From assembly GCF_003987395.1 (NCBI RefSeq), contig NZ_PIPT01000009.1:93578-157577 (forward strand): a stretch of 64,000 nt of DNA. Reading direction: 5' to 3'. This DNA is from Pseudidiomarina aquimaris (GTDB lineage Bacteria; Pseudomonadota; Gammaproteobacteria; Enterobacterales; Alteromonadaceae). The notes beneath the pieces are model-generated. The model made no database searches and was not told where the DNA came from. It saw only the letters and a program-made list of their open reading frames with translations. Shown one piece after another: positions 32,759 through 40,915 of this stretch. Position 1 is the first letter of the stretch. The number at the start of each line of letters is the position of its first letter. Both the position numbers and the translations under genes were made by a program.

Positions 32759-33521
32759 GGGCGAACTCTTGCGCGGCTGTTGATTGATAACCGAAGGTGG
32801 CGAGTATCTGCTGACTCTCAGCGGCTAGCATAAAGTCATAGAGCAATTGCGCGCCTCTATTTTGCTTCGTTTGATGCGTCAGGGCGATTGCTTGGGGTAA
32901 TCTTGGTGCAGTTGGCAGATGCGTATAAGCGCTACTAAGCAACCCCAGCTCAAGAACTTGGGATAGCGCGACAAAGCCGACATCGGCAGCACCAACATGG
33001 ACACGGTGGGCGGCTTGCGCCACGTTGTCGCCGTAAACTAACTTATCGGCATAACGATCGTGGGCAAAATGACGCTGTAAATAGGCCAAGGCAGCCTGTC
33101 CATAAGGCGCATGCTTGGGCTGTGCCAAAGCGACAAAGTCCGCTTGTTCGATGATCTGTTCAATAGTTCCCGCCTGATCGGGGTGCCATAGCACAAGTTC
33201 GCCGTAGCCAATGACCATGGGTGCGGCGAGCGTCAGATCGCGTGCATGGAGCATGTCGAGATAACGCGGCTCAGCAGAAACAAGCAACTGGTAGGGCGCA
33301 CCATGGGTCACTTGCGCAACTAACTTACCGCTCGCAACATAGGCGACGGTAACGTGGTATTCGGGGTGGCGTTGCTCGAACTGGTTGCGAATTTCTTCCA
33401 ATGGACCGCGCAAAGAGGACGCAACGGCTACGTGGATGGTTTCACGCGCCGACACAGGAGCCACTACGCTAATTGCAAGAAGCACTAGCGAAAGCATGAC
33501 GCGTAAGTTAAGAGGCAACAC
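32742..33521 (-). CDS. modA: Molybdate-binding periplasmic protein ModA
   Basis: Captures molybdate in the periplasm for ModBC. A signal peptide precedes the mature start near RETIHVAVASSLRGPL. The ligand loops are AASSLRGPLEE-like, here VASSLRGPL, and GAADVGFVALSQV near the C-terminal domain. The start is unclear: the frame is open far upstream into moaE. I choose the GTG at 33521, which gives a 259-residue protein with a proper signal peptide (LRVMLSLVLLAISVVAPVSA). The ATG at 33497 has no ribosome site. It overlaps moaE by 14 bp. Confidence 0.88.
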   Translation of the reverse strand: MLPLNLRVMLSLVLLAISVVAPVSARETIHVAVASSLRGPLEEIRNQFEQRHPEYHVTVAYVASGKLVAQVTHGAPYQLLVSAEPRYLDMLHARDLTLAAPMVIGYGELVLWHPDQAGTIEQIIEQADFVALAQPKHAPYGQAALAYLQRHFAHDRYADKLVYGDNVAQAAHRVHVGAADVGFVALSQVLELGLLSSAYTHLPTAPRLPQAIALTHQTKQNRGAQLLYDFMLAAESQQILATFGYQSTAAQEFAHVASD

Positions 33522-33984
33522 GGTTCTCTGTCCCTTCGGTCCAGCGGGTTGCTGCCGTTCGGTCACTTTCCTTTGCGGCAACCCAGTAGCTGTCCGTGCT
33601 GGTCACTTCGCGTTTCCAAAACGGCGCTTGGGTTTTTAAGTAGTCCATGACAAACATACAGGCAGCAAAGCCGGCCTTGCGATGACCAGCCGCTACACCA
33701 ACAAAGACGATTTGCTCGTTCAGTTTCAAACTACCCACGCGGTGAATGATAGTGATTTGCTCAACCCCAAAGCGTTGCTGTGCTTGCTGCGCGAGTTGCT
33801 CAAGCACTTGCTCGGTCATCCCGGCGTAATGCTCAAGATGCAGCATTTGCAGATCGCCATCAACCAGTTCTCGAACCAGTCCCGTGAAGGTTATCACCGC
33901 GCCACAGTTGCTGGCATTACTCAGCTTCAAGTATTCCTCGGCTTGGCAAAAATCAGCGTTCTGTACACGCACGTTAATGCTCAT
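33508..33984 (-). CDS. moaE: Molybdopterin synthase catalytic subunit MoaE
   Basis: Large subunit of the synthase that puts the dithiolene sulfurs into cyclic pyranopterin monophosphate. It is 158 residues starting MSINVRVQ, with AGGAGG 6 nt upstream. Family motifs are GAVITFTGLVRE near residue 28, LEHYAGMTE near 50, IIHRVGSL near 79 and the active-site lysines in KTQAPFWKREV near 116. It follows moaD by 1 bp. Confidence 0.95.
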   Translation of the reverse strand: MSINVRVQNADFCQAEEYLKLSNASNCGAVITFTGLVRELVDGDLQMLHLEHYAGMTEQVLEQLAQQAQQRFGVEQITIIHRVGSLKLNEQIVFVGVAAGHRKAGFAACMFVMDYLKTQAPFWKREVTSTDSYWVAAKESDRTAATRWTEGTENRVAS

Positions 33985-33985
33985 C

Positions 33986-34234
33986 CTAGCCTCCTGTGAC
34001 CGGCGGAAAGAACGCCAATTCATCGCCACTCTGCACGGTGGCGGTCACATCGGTAAAGGTGAAGTTCTTCGCACACAACACGTCATTGGCTAGCAGCTCA
34101 TGCTGCCAGGCTGGATATTGCGCCACGAGGCGTTCGCGGATCTGTACAACCGTGTCGTTGTGCTGGCTCTCGACATCAATTTCAGCACAGTTGAGGCGCT
34201 CACGTAGCGCCGCAAAAAACTTTACTTTAACCAT
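33986..34234 (-). CDS. moaD: Molybdopterin synthase sulfur-carrier subunit MoaD
   Basis: Ubiquitin-like sulfur carrier of 82 residues. It ends in the required Gly-Gly (FFPPVTGG), whose terminal carboxylate becomes the thiocarboxylate. It overlaps moaC by 8 bp. The MoeB enzyme that activates it is not in this window. Confidence 0.95.
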   Translation of the reverse strand: MVKVKFFAALRERLNCAEIDVESQHNDTVVQIRERLVAQYPAWQHELLANDVLCAKNFTFTDVTATVQSGDELAFFPPVTGG

Positions 34235-34724
34235 GGTTCACATGCTCCCGTTGCCAGTGACCGCTCTTGCCACCGGTTTTTTCTTGCAGCTGAATGCCAT
34301 TGATGACGAGTGCAGGGTCAACGGCTTTGCACATGTCATGAATGGTCAACGCTGCGACACTTGCTGCAGTCAACGCTTCCATCTCGACACCGGTAACGCC
34401 TTGCACTGCACAAACCGCAGTGATCTGCACCCGCCCTTGCTCGGGCTGCAAGGCAAACTCAACCGTCACTTTGGTCAGCGCTAGAGGGTGACACAATGGA
34501 ATAAGATCGCTGGTACGCTTGGCCGCCATAATGCCGGCGACGCGCGCAACGGCGAGCACGTCACCTTTGCGTAGCGATTGCTGTTCTATTTGTGTCACCA
34601 CTTCTGGTGTTGTTTGCACCGTAGCGACTGCGGTGGCCTGACGCACGGTCACGGCCTTCGCACCGACATCGACCATGTGCGCCGCGCCGGTATCGTCCAA
34701 ATGAGTAAACTGTTTTTGCGTCAT
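34227..34724 (-). CDS. moaC: Cyclic pyranopterin monophosphate synthase MoaC
   Basis: Converts the MoaA product to cyclic pyranopterin monophosphate. The 165-residue length is typical. Conserved segments are [15 protein letters not shown] at the N-terminus, [13 protein letters not shown] near residue 69, [20 protein letters not shown] near 111 and EKTGGKSG near the end. It is 34 bp from moaB in the moaA operon. Confidence 0.96.
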   Translation of the reverse strand: MTQKQFTHLDDTGAAHMVDVGAKAVTVRQATAVATVQTTPEVVTQIEQQSLRKGDVLAVARVAGIMAAKRTSDLIPLCHPLALTKVTVEFALQPEQGRVQITAVCAVQGVTGVEMEALTAASVAALTIHDMCKAVDPALVINGIQLQEKTGGKSGHWQREHVNHG

Positions 34725-34758
34725 GATTGTTTCTCGTTAATGTTCAAGCGCTTCATGC

Positions 34759-35271
34759 TTACGCGCTGCGCGCGAGACGGGCATTGAAGTTACAAGGGCC
34801 TTGCAAGCCATCCAGCTGCGGTCGAATAAGCTTTTGCCAAGCAAGTTGCGCGGCAGACAATGAGCCCGGAATGGCAACGACCAAGGTGTTATTCGCTAAG
34901 CCAGCGATGGCCCGCGATTGCAGAGCCGAGCTACCTATCTGCTGGAAGCTCAGTTGACGAAACAGCTCACCAAAGCCGGTGATGGTCTGGTCGAACAACG
35001 GCTCTAATGCTTCCGGCACACAATTGTGAGCGGCAAAACCCGTACCGCCATTGAGAATGACAACCGACAACTGCGGCTCAGCAATCCAACGAGAGACCAC
35101 CGCACGCAACACGTATTTGTCGGTGCCGAGAATTTGCCGTTGATAGCGGTGATGCCCAGCTTCAGCAATGGCATCTGCTAACCAGTCACCGGTTTCATCG
35201 GTCGCCGGTGTATGCCGATCGGAAACCGTAGCCAAAGCGATATGTAATGGCCGATGCTGTTTTGCTGTCAT
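34759..35271 (-). CDS. moaB: Molybdenum cofactor biosynthesis protein MoaB
   Basis: A 170-residue MoaB/Mog-fold protein with TVSDRHTPATDETGD near residue 16 and LNGGTGF near residue 73. E. coli MoaB has no proven essential role. The organism also has Mog at 2327-2866, so this one may be redundant or serve another pterin. It overlaps mobA by 4 bp. Confidence 0.93.
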   Translation of the reverse strand: MTAKQHRPLHIALATVSDRHTPATDETGDWLADAIAEAGHHRYQRQILGTDKYVLRAVVSRWIAEPQLSVVILNGGTGFAAHNCVPEALEPLFDQTITGFGELFRQLSFQQIGSSALQSRAIAGLANNTLVVAIPGSLSAAQLAWQKLIRPQLDGLQGPCNFNARLARSA

Positions 35272-35816
35272 ATCGAAACTCCTAACATTTCAATCGCATG
35301 CCGCCATTGTTGCGGCGTATTGGTATTTTGTAGTTGATAGCTATACGGCCATTCAACGGGCTGGGCAGCCACCGCCTGTAACATGCCACGGATGGACCAA
35401 TCACCGCTTGGATTAGCAAGCTGTTCGGTCAAGTAATTCATGAGTTCCGCCGAACAGGTCACCACGCAGGGAAGCGGTGAACCGGTAAAATAGGCTGGCT
35501 GGGGTTGCGCGAGTAAGTGATACAACGCATCGGCGGTGAGCAGCGGCATATCGATAGGCACAATGAGCAGCCGCTCAGAGGCTAACTCGAGGGTGTGGAG
35601 TACGCTGCTTAAGCCGCCCAACGGCCCCCTTTCAGGCAATCGATCGACAATACCATCGGCGCTATTGCGGCTCACATAAATCTGCTGACACCCCGCTTCT
35701 CGCAGCAGTTGTTTGCAGCGTTCTAATTGCGTTAGACCAGCAATTTCAAGCAGCGCTTTGTCTTGCCCCATACGCGTGGATTTACCGCCGGCGATAACCA
35801 CCCCAACCACTTGCAT
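35268..35816 (-). CDS. mobA: Molybdenum cofactor guanylyltransferase MobA
   Basis: Adds GMP to molybdopterin to build the bis-PGD cofactor that NarG uses. The 182-residue protein begins with the nucleotide loop AGGKSTRMGQDKALL and has RGPLGGL near residue 63 and IPIDMPLL-like VPIDMPLLTAD near residue 88. The ATG at 35816 follows AGGTGG and lies 1 bp after the moaA stop. Confidence 0.94.
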   Translation of the reverse strand: MQVVGVVIAGGKSTRMGQDKALLEIAGLTQLERCKQLLREAGCQQIYVSRNSADGIVDRLPERGPLGGLSSVLHTLELASERLLIVPIDMPLLTADALYHLLAQPQPAYFTGSPLPCVVTCSAELMNYLTEQLANPSGDWSIRGMLQAVAAQPVEWPYSYQLQNTNTPQQWRHAIEMLGVSI

Positions 35817-35817
35817 A

Positions 35818-36789
35818 CTAACCACCTATCATCGCCAAGTGGCGGGTTGCACCACTTTCTTGCTCATGGAGCCCATGAGTGGCTTTTTTGCTGAGCACAA
35901 ATTGCTGCAATGCAGCCTGTAAAGGGGCTGTATCGTCGCTTTGTAAGTAATGACGTAAATCTTGATGGTGTTCGGTAAACAAACATAAGAAGAGTTGTCC
36001 TAAGCTCGACACTCGCAAGCGGTTACAATCGTCACAGAAGTCACGGCTGTAGGGCATGATAAGACCGAGTTTGCCTTGATAATCTGGATGCCAGAATTCC
36101 TGTGCCGGGCCCGCGGTTTTGGCTTTGCTGCACTGCTGCCAGCCTTCGATGAGCAGCTGATCTTTAATGCTCTGGCCGCTAATGTGATGCCTTTGGTAGT
36201 AAGGCACGTTGTCGTTGGTGCGCATCAGCTCGATAAAGCGGAGGCTTACCCTGCGGGTGCGGATGTACTCTAGAAAGTCTGGCAAGGCGCCGCCATTATA
36301 GCCCTTCAGCAACACACTATTGACTTTAACTTTGGGAATACCGAGGTCGATGGCTTGATCGATGCCGTCCAAGATCGCGGGCAAGCGATTTTGCCCCGTA
36401 ATCAAATGGAAAGTGCTGGGATCTAGGCTATCCACGCTGACGTTGATGGCATCTACGCCAGCCTCACGCCACGCGGGTAAGTCACGTTGTAAGCGATAAC
36501 CATTGGTAGTGATGGCGACTTCTTCGATACCTGGCACCGCTTTCACCGTTTGAATCACTTCAAGCAAGTCTTTACGCAAGCAGGGCTCACCGCCGGTCAG
36601 GCGCACCTTACGCGTTCCCACCGCTGCAAACGCAGTTACTAAACGGCGGATTTCAGGCACGCTGAGTTCGGCCTGCCGAGAAGTACAATCGGGGCCATCA
36701 GGCAAGCAATAATCGCAACGGAAGTTACAGTTCTCCGTTAGCGAGAGGCGCAAGTAGGTAAAACGACGCGCAAAACGATCCATTAGCAT
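35818..36789 (-). CDS. moaA: GTP 3',8-cyclase MoaA
   Basis: Radical-SAM enzyme for the first step of molybdenum-cofactor synthesis. It is 323 residues. The N-terminal cluster is C21-x3-C25-x2-C28 (CNFRCDYC); the C-terminal cluster is in FCDDCNRLRVSSLGQLFLC; LTGGEP lies near residue 70; the chain ends in Gly-Gly, as needed for activity. The ATG at 36789 has AGGTG 6 nt upstream, and that ribosome site lies at the edge of the riboswitch aptamer. It leads the operon moaA-mobA-moaB-moaC-moaD-moaE-modA-modB-modC. Confidence 0.96.
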   Translation of the reverse strand: MLMDRFARRFTYLRLSLTENCNFRCDYCLPDGPDCTSRQAELSVPEIRRLVTAFAAVGTRKVRLTGGEPCLRKDLLEVIQTVKAVPGIEEVAITTNGYRLQRDLPAWREAGVDAINVSVDSLDPSTFHLITGQNRLPAILDGIDQAIDLGIPKVKVNSVLLKGYNGGALPDFLEYIRTRRVSLRFIELMRTNDNVPYYQRHHISGQSIKDQLLIEGWQQCSKAKTAGPAQEFWHPDYQGKLGLIMPYSRDFCDDCNRLRVSSLGQLFLCLFTEHHQDLRHYLQSDDTAPLQAALQQFVLSKKATHGLHEQESGATRHLAMIGG

Positions 36790-36796
36790 GGTCAAC

Positions 36797-36935
36797 ACCT
36801 TTCCAAGTACGGGAGGTTAGTTCGTTTCCAAACCAACCCGGTGGCAGCTTGCCACGGCACACAGGTCATAGCTCATGTCAGAGGAACCCTCTGAATAGCG
36901 CCTTAGAACCTGCCGCTCGGCGTGAATGTGAGGCT
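36797..36935 (-). ncRNA. Molybdenum-cofactor riboswitch in the moaA leader
   Basis: The end of the leader reads CCTCCCGTACTTGGAAAGG, nearly the same as the end of the E. coli moaA Moco RNA (recalled: CCUCCCGUAUCUGGAAAGG). Several stems are visible: CAGAGGGTTCCTCTG, GTGGCAAGCTGCCAC and GTTGGTTTGGAAACGAAC-like pairing. The aptamer merges with the AGGTG ribosome site of moaA, so control of translation is likely. The boundaries are estimated. Since moaA leads both the moa and the mod genes, the riboswitch could shut off both cofactor synthesis and molybdate uptake. Confidence 0.87.
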
Positions 36936-36988
36936 AATAGTAGTGGTCTGCCGGGCAAATTGTTATTGCCATGAAGTAAGGGCTGGCC

Positions 36989-37004
36989 TACCCCTTTGGG
37001 GTTA
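36989..37004. promoter_or_regulatory. NarL 7-2-7 site between moaA and trhP
   Basis: TACCCCT-TT-GGGGTTA has exact 7-2-7 spacing, with one perfect heptamer and one of 5 of 7, 12 of 14 overall. Its centre is about -84 from the predicted trhP start and it also lies just upstream of the moaA leader. It could serve either gene. Confidence 0.7.
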
Positions 37005-37032
37005 GTTTGGTACCGATCGACAAGGCGGTTTA

Positions 37033-37046
37033 TTGATCCGGATCAG
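37033..37046 (+). promoter_or_regulatory. FNR box at class II position before trhP
   Basis: TTGATccggATCAG matches 9 of 10 bases of the FNR consensus. A -10-like TAAACT at 37068-37073 puts the start near 37080, so the box centre (37039.5) is at about -41, the class II activator position. It may also act on the divergent moaA promoter. Confidence 0.75.
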
Positions 37047-37108
37047 CGTTTTTCCTATGCCATTCGTTAAACTGAGCAAGAATTTTTGCGCTGGATCAAT
37101 GTTGCTGT

Positions 37109-38449
37109 ATGACACACCTTATGAATGCCCCTGAACTGCTTTCACCGGCCGGTAGCCTTGACGCTATGCGCATGGCCTTTGCCTATGGTGCTGACGCCGT
37201 TTACGCCGGACAACCACGCTATAGCTTGCGCGTGCGCAACAATAGCTTTGACTTAGCCAATCTCGAAATAGGTATCGCTGAAGCCCATGCGCGCGGTAAA
37301 AAGTTTTATGTGGTGGCCAACATCGCGCCGCATAACGCCAAGCTCAAAAGCTTCGTCGAAGATATGGCGCCGGTCGTCGCGCTCAAACCAGATGCCTTGA
37401 TCGTCTCGGACCCAGGGATCGTCATGTTGCTGCGTGAGCACTTTCCTGAGCAGTCACTGCACCTGTCGGTACAAGCTAATACCATTAACTGGGCGGCAGT
37501 TAAGTTTTGGCAGCAACAAGGCATTACGCGCGTCATCTTGTCACGGGAACTTGAGGTAAAAGAAATCGCCGAGATCCGCCAACAGTGTCCCGACATGGAG
37601 CTCGAAGTATTCGTACATGGTGCGCTGTGTATGGCTTATTCAGGGCGTTGTCTGTTGTCGGGCTACATCAACAAACGCGACCCGAATCAAGGCGCTTGCA
37701 CCAATGCATGTCGCTGGCCGTACCAAGTCCATGAGGCTGCAGAAGACGAAGTTGGTCAATTCCAGCCCATCGATACTCCCGTATTGCTCGAAGAGCCACA
37801 ACGCCCCGGCGAGTTGATGCTGATGGATGAAGACATTCACGGCACTTACATTATGAACTCTAAAGATTTACGCGGCGTGCAGCATGTTGAGGCCTTAGCC
37901 AAGCTGGGCATCCATTCGCTCAAAATAGAGGGTCGCACGAAGTCCGATTATTACGTCGCGCGTACTGCACAAGTGTATCGCCAAGCCATTGACGATGCGG
38001 TTGCAGGTCGGCCGTTTGATCCCGCTTTGCTAGACGACCTAGAGGGTATGGCCAATCGCGGCTTTACCGAAGGTTTCTTGCGCCGCCATGTGCCTAGCGA
38101 ACTGCAAAACTACCAGACCAGCCACAGTCAGGGTGAGCAACTGCTGGTGGGCGCAATCGCATCGACCGAAGGCGCGAACGCCTGGGTCGACGTAAAAAAT
38201 GCTTTCGCCACCGACGACCAACTGATTTTGATCAAGCCATCAGGCAACGTGCGTTTCACCGCTGGCATCATGTTTAACAAAGACGGCGACGAAGTTTCTC
38301 GCGCACCCGGCTCCGGCCATCACGTCGAGCTACGCCTGCCCTGCGCATTAGAACAAAGTGACCAAGGCTTTGCCATGTTACTCAAAATCGTCCCGCCACC
38401 ACCCCAAACCATTAGGGTAAAGGAGGTCTATCATGCCAGTAGTCATTGA
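37109..38449 (+). CDS. trhP: TrhP (YegQ), prephenate-dependent tRNA uridine 34 hydroxylase, U32 family
   Basis: U32-family protein that makes 5-hydroxyuridine at position 34 of tRNA without O2; in E. coli TrhO does the same with O2. It is 446 residues and very close to YegQ in sequence: PELLSPAGSLDAMRMAFAYG at the start, HGALCMAYSGRCLLSGY near residue 172, and KRDPNQGACTNACRWPY with the cysteine set. IEGRTKSDYYVARTAQVYR is the U32 signature. No strong ribosome site is seen at the ATG (37109) or at 37121. It carries an FNR-type promoter, which fits an oxygen-independent enzyme. It overlaps yfhL by 17 bp. Confidence 0.93.
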   Translation: MTHLMNAPELLSPAGSLDAMRMAFAYGADAVYAGQPRYSLRVRNNSFDLANLEIGIAEAHARGKKFYVVANIAPHNAKLKSFVEDMAPVVALKPDALIVSDPGIVMLLREHFPEQSLHLSVQANTINWAAVKFWQQQGITRVILSRELEVKEIAEIRQQCPDMELEVFVHGALCMAYSGRCLLSGYINKRDPNQGACTNACRWPYQVHEAAEDEVGQFQPIDTPVLLEEPQRPGELMLMDEDIHGTYIMNSKDLRGVQHVEALAKLGIHSLKIEGRTKSDYYVARTAQVYRQAIDDAVAGRPFDPALLDDLEGMANRGFTEGFLRRHVPSELQNYQTSHSQGEQLLVGAIASTEGANAWVDVKNAFATDDQLILIKPSGNVRFTAGIMFNKDGDEVSRAPGSGHHVELRLPCALEQSDQGFAMLLKIVPPPPQTIRVKEVYHASSH

Positions 38450-38627
38450 TAGCGATTGTATTAACTGTGATATGTGTGTGCCCGAGTGCCCCAATGATGC
38501 AATTGAAATGGGCTCAGCACACTATGTCGTCAATGCCGACAAGTGCACCGAATGCGAAGGCTTCTACGATGAGCCTGCCTGTATTCCCGTATGCCCTGTC
38601 GATTGCATGACGCTCGTTCAGGAATAG
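38433..38627 (+). CDS. yfhL: YfhL-type 2[4Fe-4S] ferredoxin
   Basis: A 64-residue ferredoxin with CINCDMCVPECP (residues 9-20) and a second cluster made by CTECEGFYDEPACIPVCP, whose longer spacing is typical of YfhL/Alv-type ferredoxins. AAAGGAGG is located 6 nt before the ATG. It overlaps trhP, so it is probably an electron partner of TrhP or of the other U32 enzymes UbiU/UbiV (inference). Confidence 0.93.
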   Translation: MPVVIDSDCINCDMCVPECPNDAIEMGSAHYVVNADKCTECEGFYDEPACIPVCPVDCMTLVQE

Positions 38628-38634
38628 CTCGCGC

Positions 38635-39483
38635 TTAGCTCGCTTGCGACGCGGTTTGTCGACACACCTGCTGCAACCACTGCAGCGGGTTACTCTCGGC
38701 TTGGCTACGTGGATAGGCCATGCCAATGGTGCGCTCCAGGCTAAGGTCGCTTATCGGCCGCAACATCACATCTTGACGCTCACGCAACGACTCTAAGTCC
38801 GGCACTAATGCACAACCCACACCCGCAGAAACCAAGCCCAACGCGTACTCGATGGTATGAATATCGGCGCGGATATCCGGCTGAATACCTTGCCGAATCA
38901 ACTCCGGATACAACGCCGACCAAGCTTCGCACGGCGTGCGCTTGATCAACGCCAGGCCTTGCATCTGCGCCAGCGTTACCTGATCTTGCAAAGCCAATGG
39001 ATGCCCCGCCGGCAACGCCAACACGAAACGGTCATGCCAAATCGGTAAAAATTGCTCGCCTGCCTTTAGCATCCGTGGCGTAATCACCCGTGCATCTGCC
39101 TCATCTTCCGGTTCGACCAAGTGCAGCTCAAGACCATCGACCCCAGCAGTGAAATCGCGCAACAGTTGACTCATGCGCTCAACACCCAATGCCCGAATCA
39201 AGCCCAAGCGAAATTGCACACGCGTGACACTATGGCGAAACGACGCCCGCAACGACTGCATCTGGCTGAGCATACGCCCAGCATGACCATACAAACGCTC
39301 ACCATCCTCTGTTGGGGTAACCCCTCTGGATTGGCGCTGAAAAAGTTGCACTTGTAACTCGTCTTCAAGCTGCTGCAAGGCTTTCGACAAGCTCGGCTGC
39401 GCGACATGGCAGGCGCGGGCTGCAGCGCTAATGCTGCCTTGTTCGTAAACGGCAACGAAGTATTGTAGTTGGCGCAAATCCAT
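38635..39483 (-). CDS. LysR-family regulator divergent from gcdH
   Basis: A 282-residue LysR protein. The N-terminal winged helix is clear (LRQLQYFVAVYEQGSISAAA, then HVAQPSLSKALQQLE). The C-terminal effector domain spans about residues 90-275. It is divergent from gcdH, so it is probably the regulator of the gcdH operon, as GcdR is in pseudomonads. The short palindrome ATAG-N7-CTAT at its start (39482-39496) could be part of its site, but that is weak. It is convergent with yfhL, 7 bp apart. Confidence 0.88.
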   Translation of the reverse strand: MDLRQLQYFVAVYEQGSISAAARACHVAQPSLSKALQQLEDELQVQLFQRQSRGVTPTEDGERLYGHAGRMLSQMQSLRASFRHSVTRVQFRLGLIRALGVERMSQLLRDFTAGVDGLELHLVEPEDEADARVITPRMLKAGEQFLPIWHDRFVLALPAGHPLALQDQVTLAQMQGLALIKRTPCEAWSALYPELIRQGIQPDIRADIHTIEYALGLVSAGVGCALVPDLESLRERQDVMLRPISDLSLERTIGMAYPRSQAESNPLQWLQQVCRQTASQAS

Positions 39484-39563
39484 AGTTTTAAGCTATACCT
39501 ACTCTCGTATTTATATTATTTAACTCTACGCCATTTCATCGTAAAGTGGAAAAAAACAAACAG

Positions 39564-39690
39564 CGTTATTCGTTGTTCGTCCGTTCGGCTACGCCTCACT
39601 TTTCGTCCGCTCACTGCGTTCGCTCTTCGAGGCACTCCGAACAGTGCGAAGCACGGACGAACAGCGAAGCGCACGAATAACGAACAACGA
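39564..39690. repeat. Imperfect inverted repeat of the CGAACAACG family
   Basis: The arms CGTTATTCG-TTGTTCGTCCG and CGGACGAACA...CGAATAACG form a large imperfect stem. An inner pair TTCGG...GCCTC with GAGGC...CCGAA continues it. The right end GAACAACGAAGTTG shares its words with the repeat at 63.6-63.8 kb. It fills the gcdH leader, ending 15 bp before the start codon, and could be a non-autonomous mobile relic (inference). Confidence 0.6.
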
Positions 39691-39704
39691 AGTTGAGGTT
39701 TTAA

Positions 39705-40880
39705 ATGGCTCGTTTCCCTTTTGATTGGCAAGACCCATTTCAATTCAGCGACATGCTGACCGAAGAAGAACGCATGATCCGCGATACTGCGCACCAGTAC
39801 TGTCAGGAAAAACTGATGCCTCGCGTGTTGACCGCAAACCGCGAAGAACGTTTTGACCGTGAGATCATGAATGAGCTCGGTGAATTGGGCTTGCTCGGTG
39901 CAACGTTGCCTGAAAAATACGGTTGTTCAGACGTCAATTATGTATGCTACGGCTTGGTAGCGCGCGAAGTCGAGCGCGTCGATAGCGGCTATCGCAGTGC
40001 GATGAGCGTGCAGTCGTCGCTGGTCATGCACCCCATTCACGAATACGGCACTGAAGAGCAGCGCCAGAAGTACTTACCTAAATTGGCCAGTGGTGAGTGG
40101 GTCGGTTGCTTTGGTTTGACCGAACCGGATGCGGGTTCTGATCCCGCGGGCATGCGCACTACCGCGAAGAAAGTCGACGGTGGCTACGTGCTGAAAGGCA
40201 CCAAAATGTGGATCACCAATTCGCCGATTGCCGATGTGTTTGTGGTTTGGGCGAAGCTCGATGGCGAAATCCGTGGGTTTATCCTCGAAAAAGGCATGCC
40301 AGGCCTGTCAGCACCGAAAATTGACGGTAAATTCTCGTTACGTGCGTCGATCACCGGCGAAATCGTCATGGATAACGTCGAAGTTCCAGAATCTGCGTTG
40401 CTACCGAACGTAAGTGGCTTAAAAGGTCCGTTCGGCTGTTTGAACAAAGCCCGCTACGGTATCGCGTGGGGCTCGCTAGGCGCGGCGGAATTCTGTTGGC
40501 ACGCTGCGCGTCAGTACACGCTTGATCGTAAGCAATTCAATCGTCCATTAGCGCATACACAGCTCATTCAGAAGAAGCTTGCTGACATGCAAACGGAGAT
40601 CAGTATTGGTTTATTGAGTTGTTTGCAGGCCGGTCGCCTGATGGATGCTGGCCAATTGCCGCCAGAAACTATTTCACTGATTAAGCGTAACTCCTGTGGT
40701 AAAGCGCTCGACATCGCGCGTGTCGCCCGTGACATGCATGGCGGTAACGGTATTGCCGACGAATACCACGTGATTCGTCATGTCATGAACCTCGAGGCAG
40801 TCAATACCTACGAAGGTACCCATGACGTGCATGCGCTGATTCTCGGACGCGCTATCACCGGGCTACAGGCTTTTAGCTGA
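39705..40880 (+). CDS. gcdH: Glutaryl-CoA dehydrogenase GcdH
   Basis: FAD enzyme that oxidises and decarboxylates glutaryl-CoA to crotonyl-CoA in lysine and tryptophan breakdown. It is 391 residues. The catalytic glutamate lies in [18 protein letters not shown] near residue 368. [17 protein letters not shown] near residue 131 is the FAD loop. [11 protein letters not shown] near residue 105 contributes the substrate pocket of GCDH. GAGG lies before the ATG. It leads an operon with a fused 2-oxoacid dehydrogenase E1 and an acyltransferase-like protein. Confidence 0.94.
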   Translation: MARFPFDWQDPFQFSDMLTEEERMIRDTAHQYCQEKLMPRVLTANREERFDREIMNELGELGLLGATLPEKYGCSDVNYVCYGLVAREVERVDSGYRSAMSVQSSLVMHPIHEYGTEEQRQKYLPKLASGEWVGCFGLTEPDAGSDPAGMRTTAKKVDGGYVLKGTKMWITNSPIADVFVVWAKLDGEIRGFILEKGMPGLSAPKIDGKFSLRASITGEIVMDNVEVPESALLPNVSGLKGPFGCLNKARYGIAWGSLGAAEFCWHAARQYTLDRKQFNRPLAHTQLIQKKLADMQTEISIGLLSCLQAGRLMDAGQLPPETISLIKRNSCGKALDIARVARDMHGGNGIADEYHVIRHVMNLEAVNTYEGTHDVHALILGRAITGLQAFS

Positions 40881-40915
40881 GTTTCACCTAGCAACGCAAA
40901 CTTTTGGAGGCGTAT

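Noticed and set aside
39516..39794. 92-codon minus-strand frame over the inverted repeat
   Set aside because: It is antisense to the gcdH start and covers the repeat element; its composition is not protein-like.
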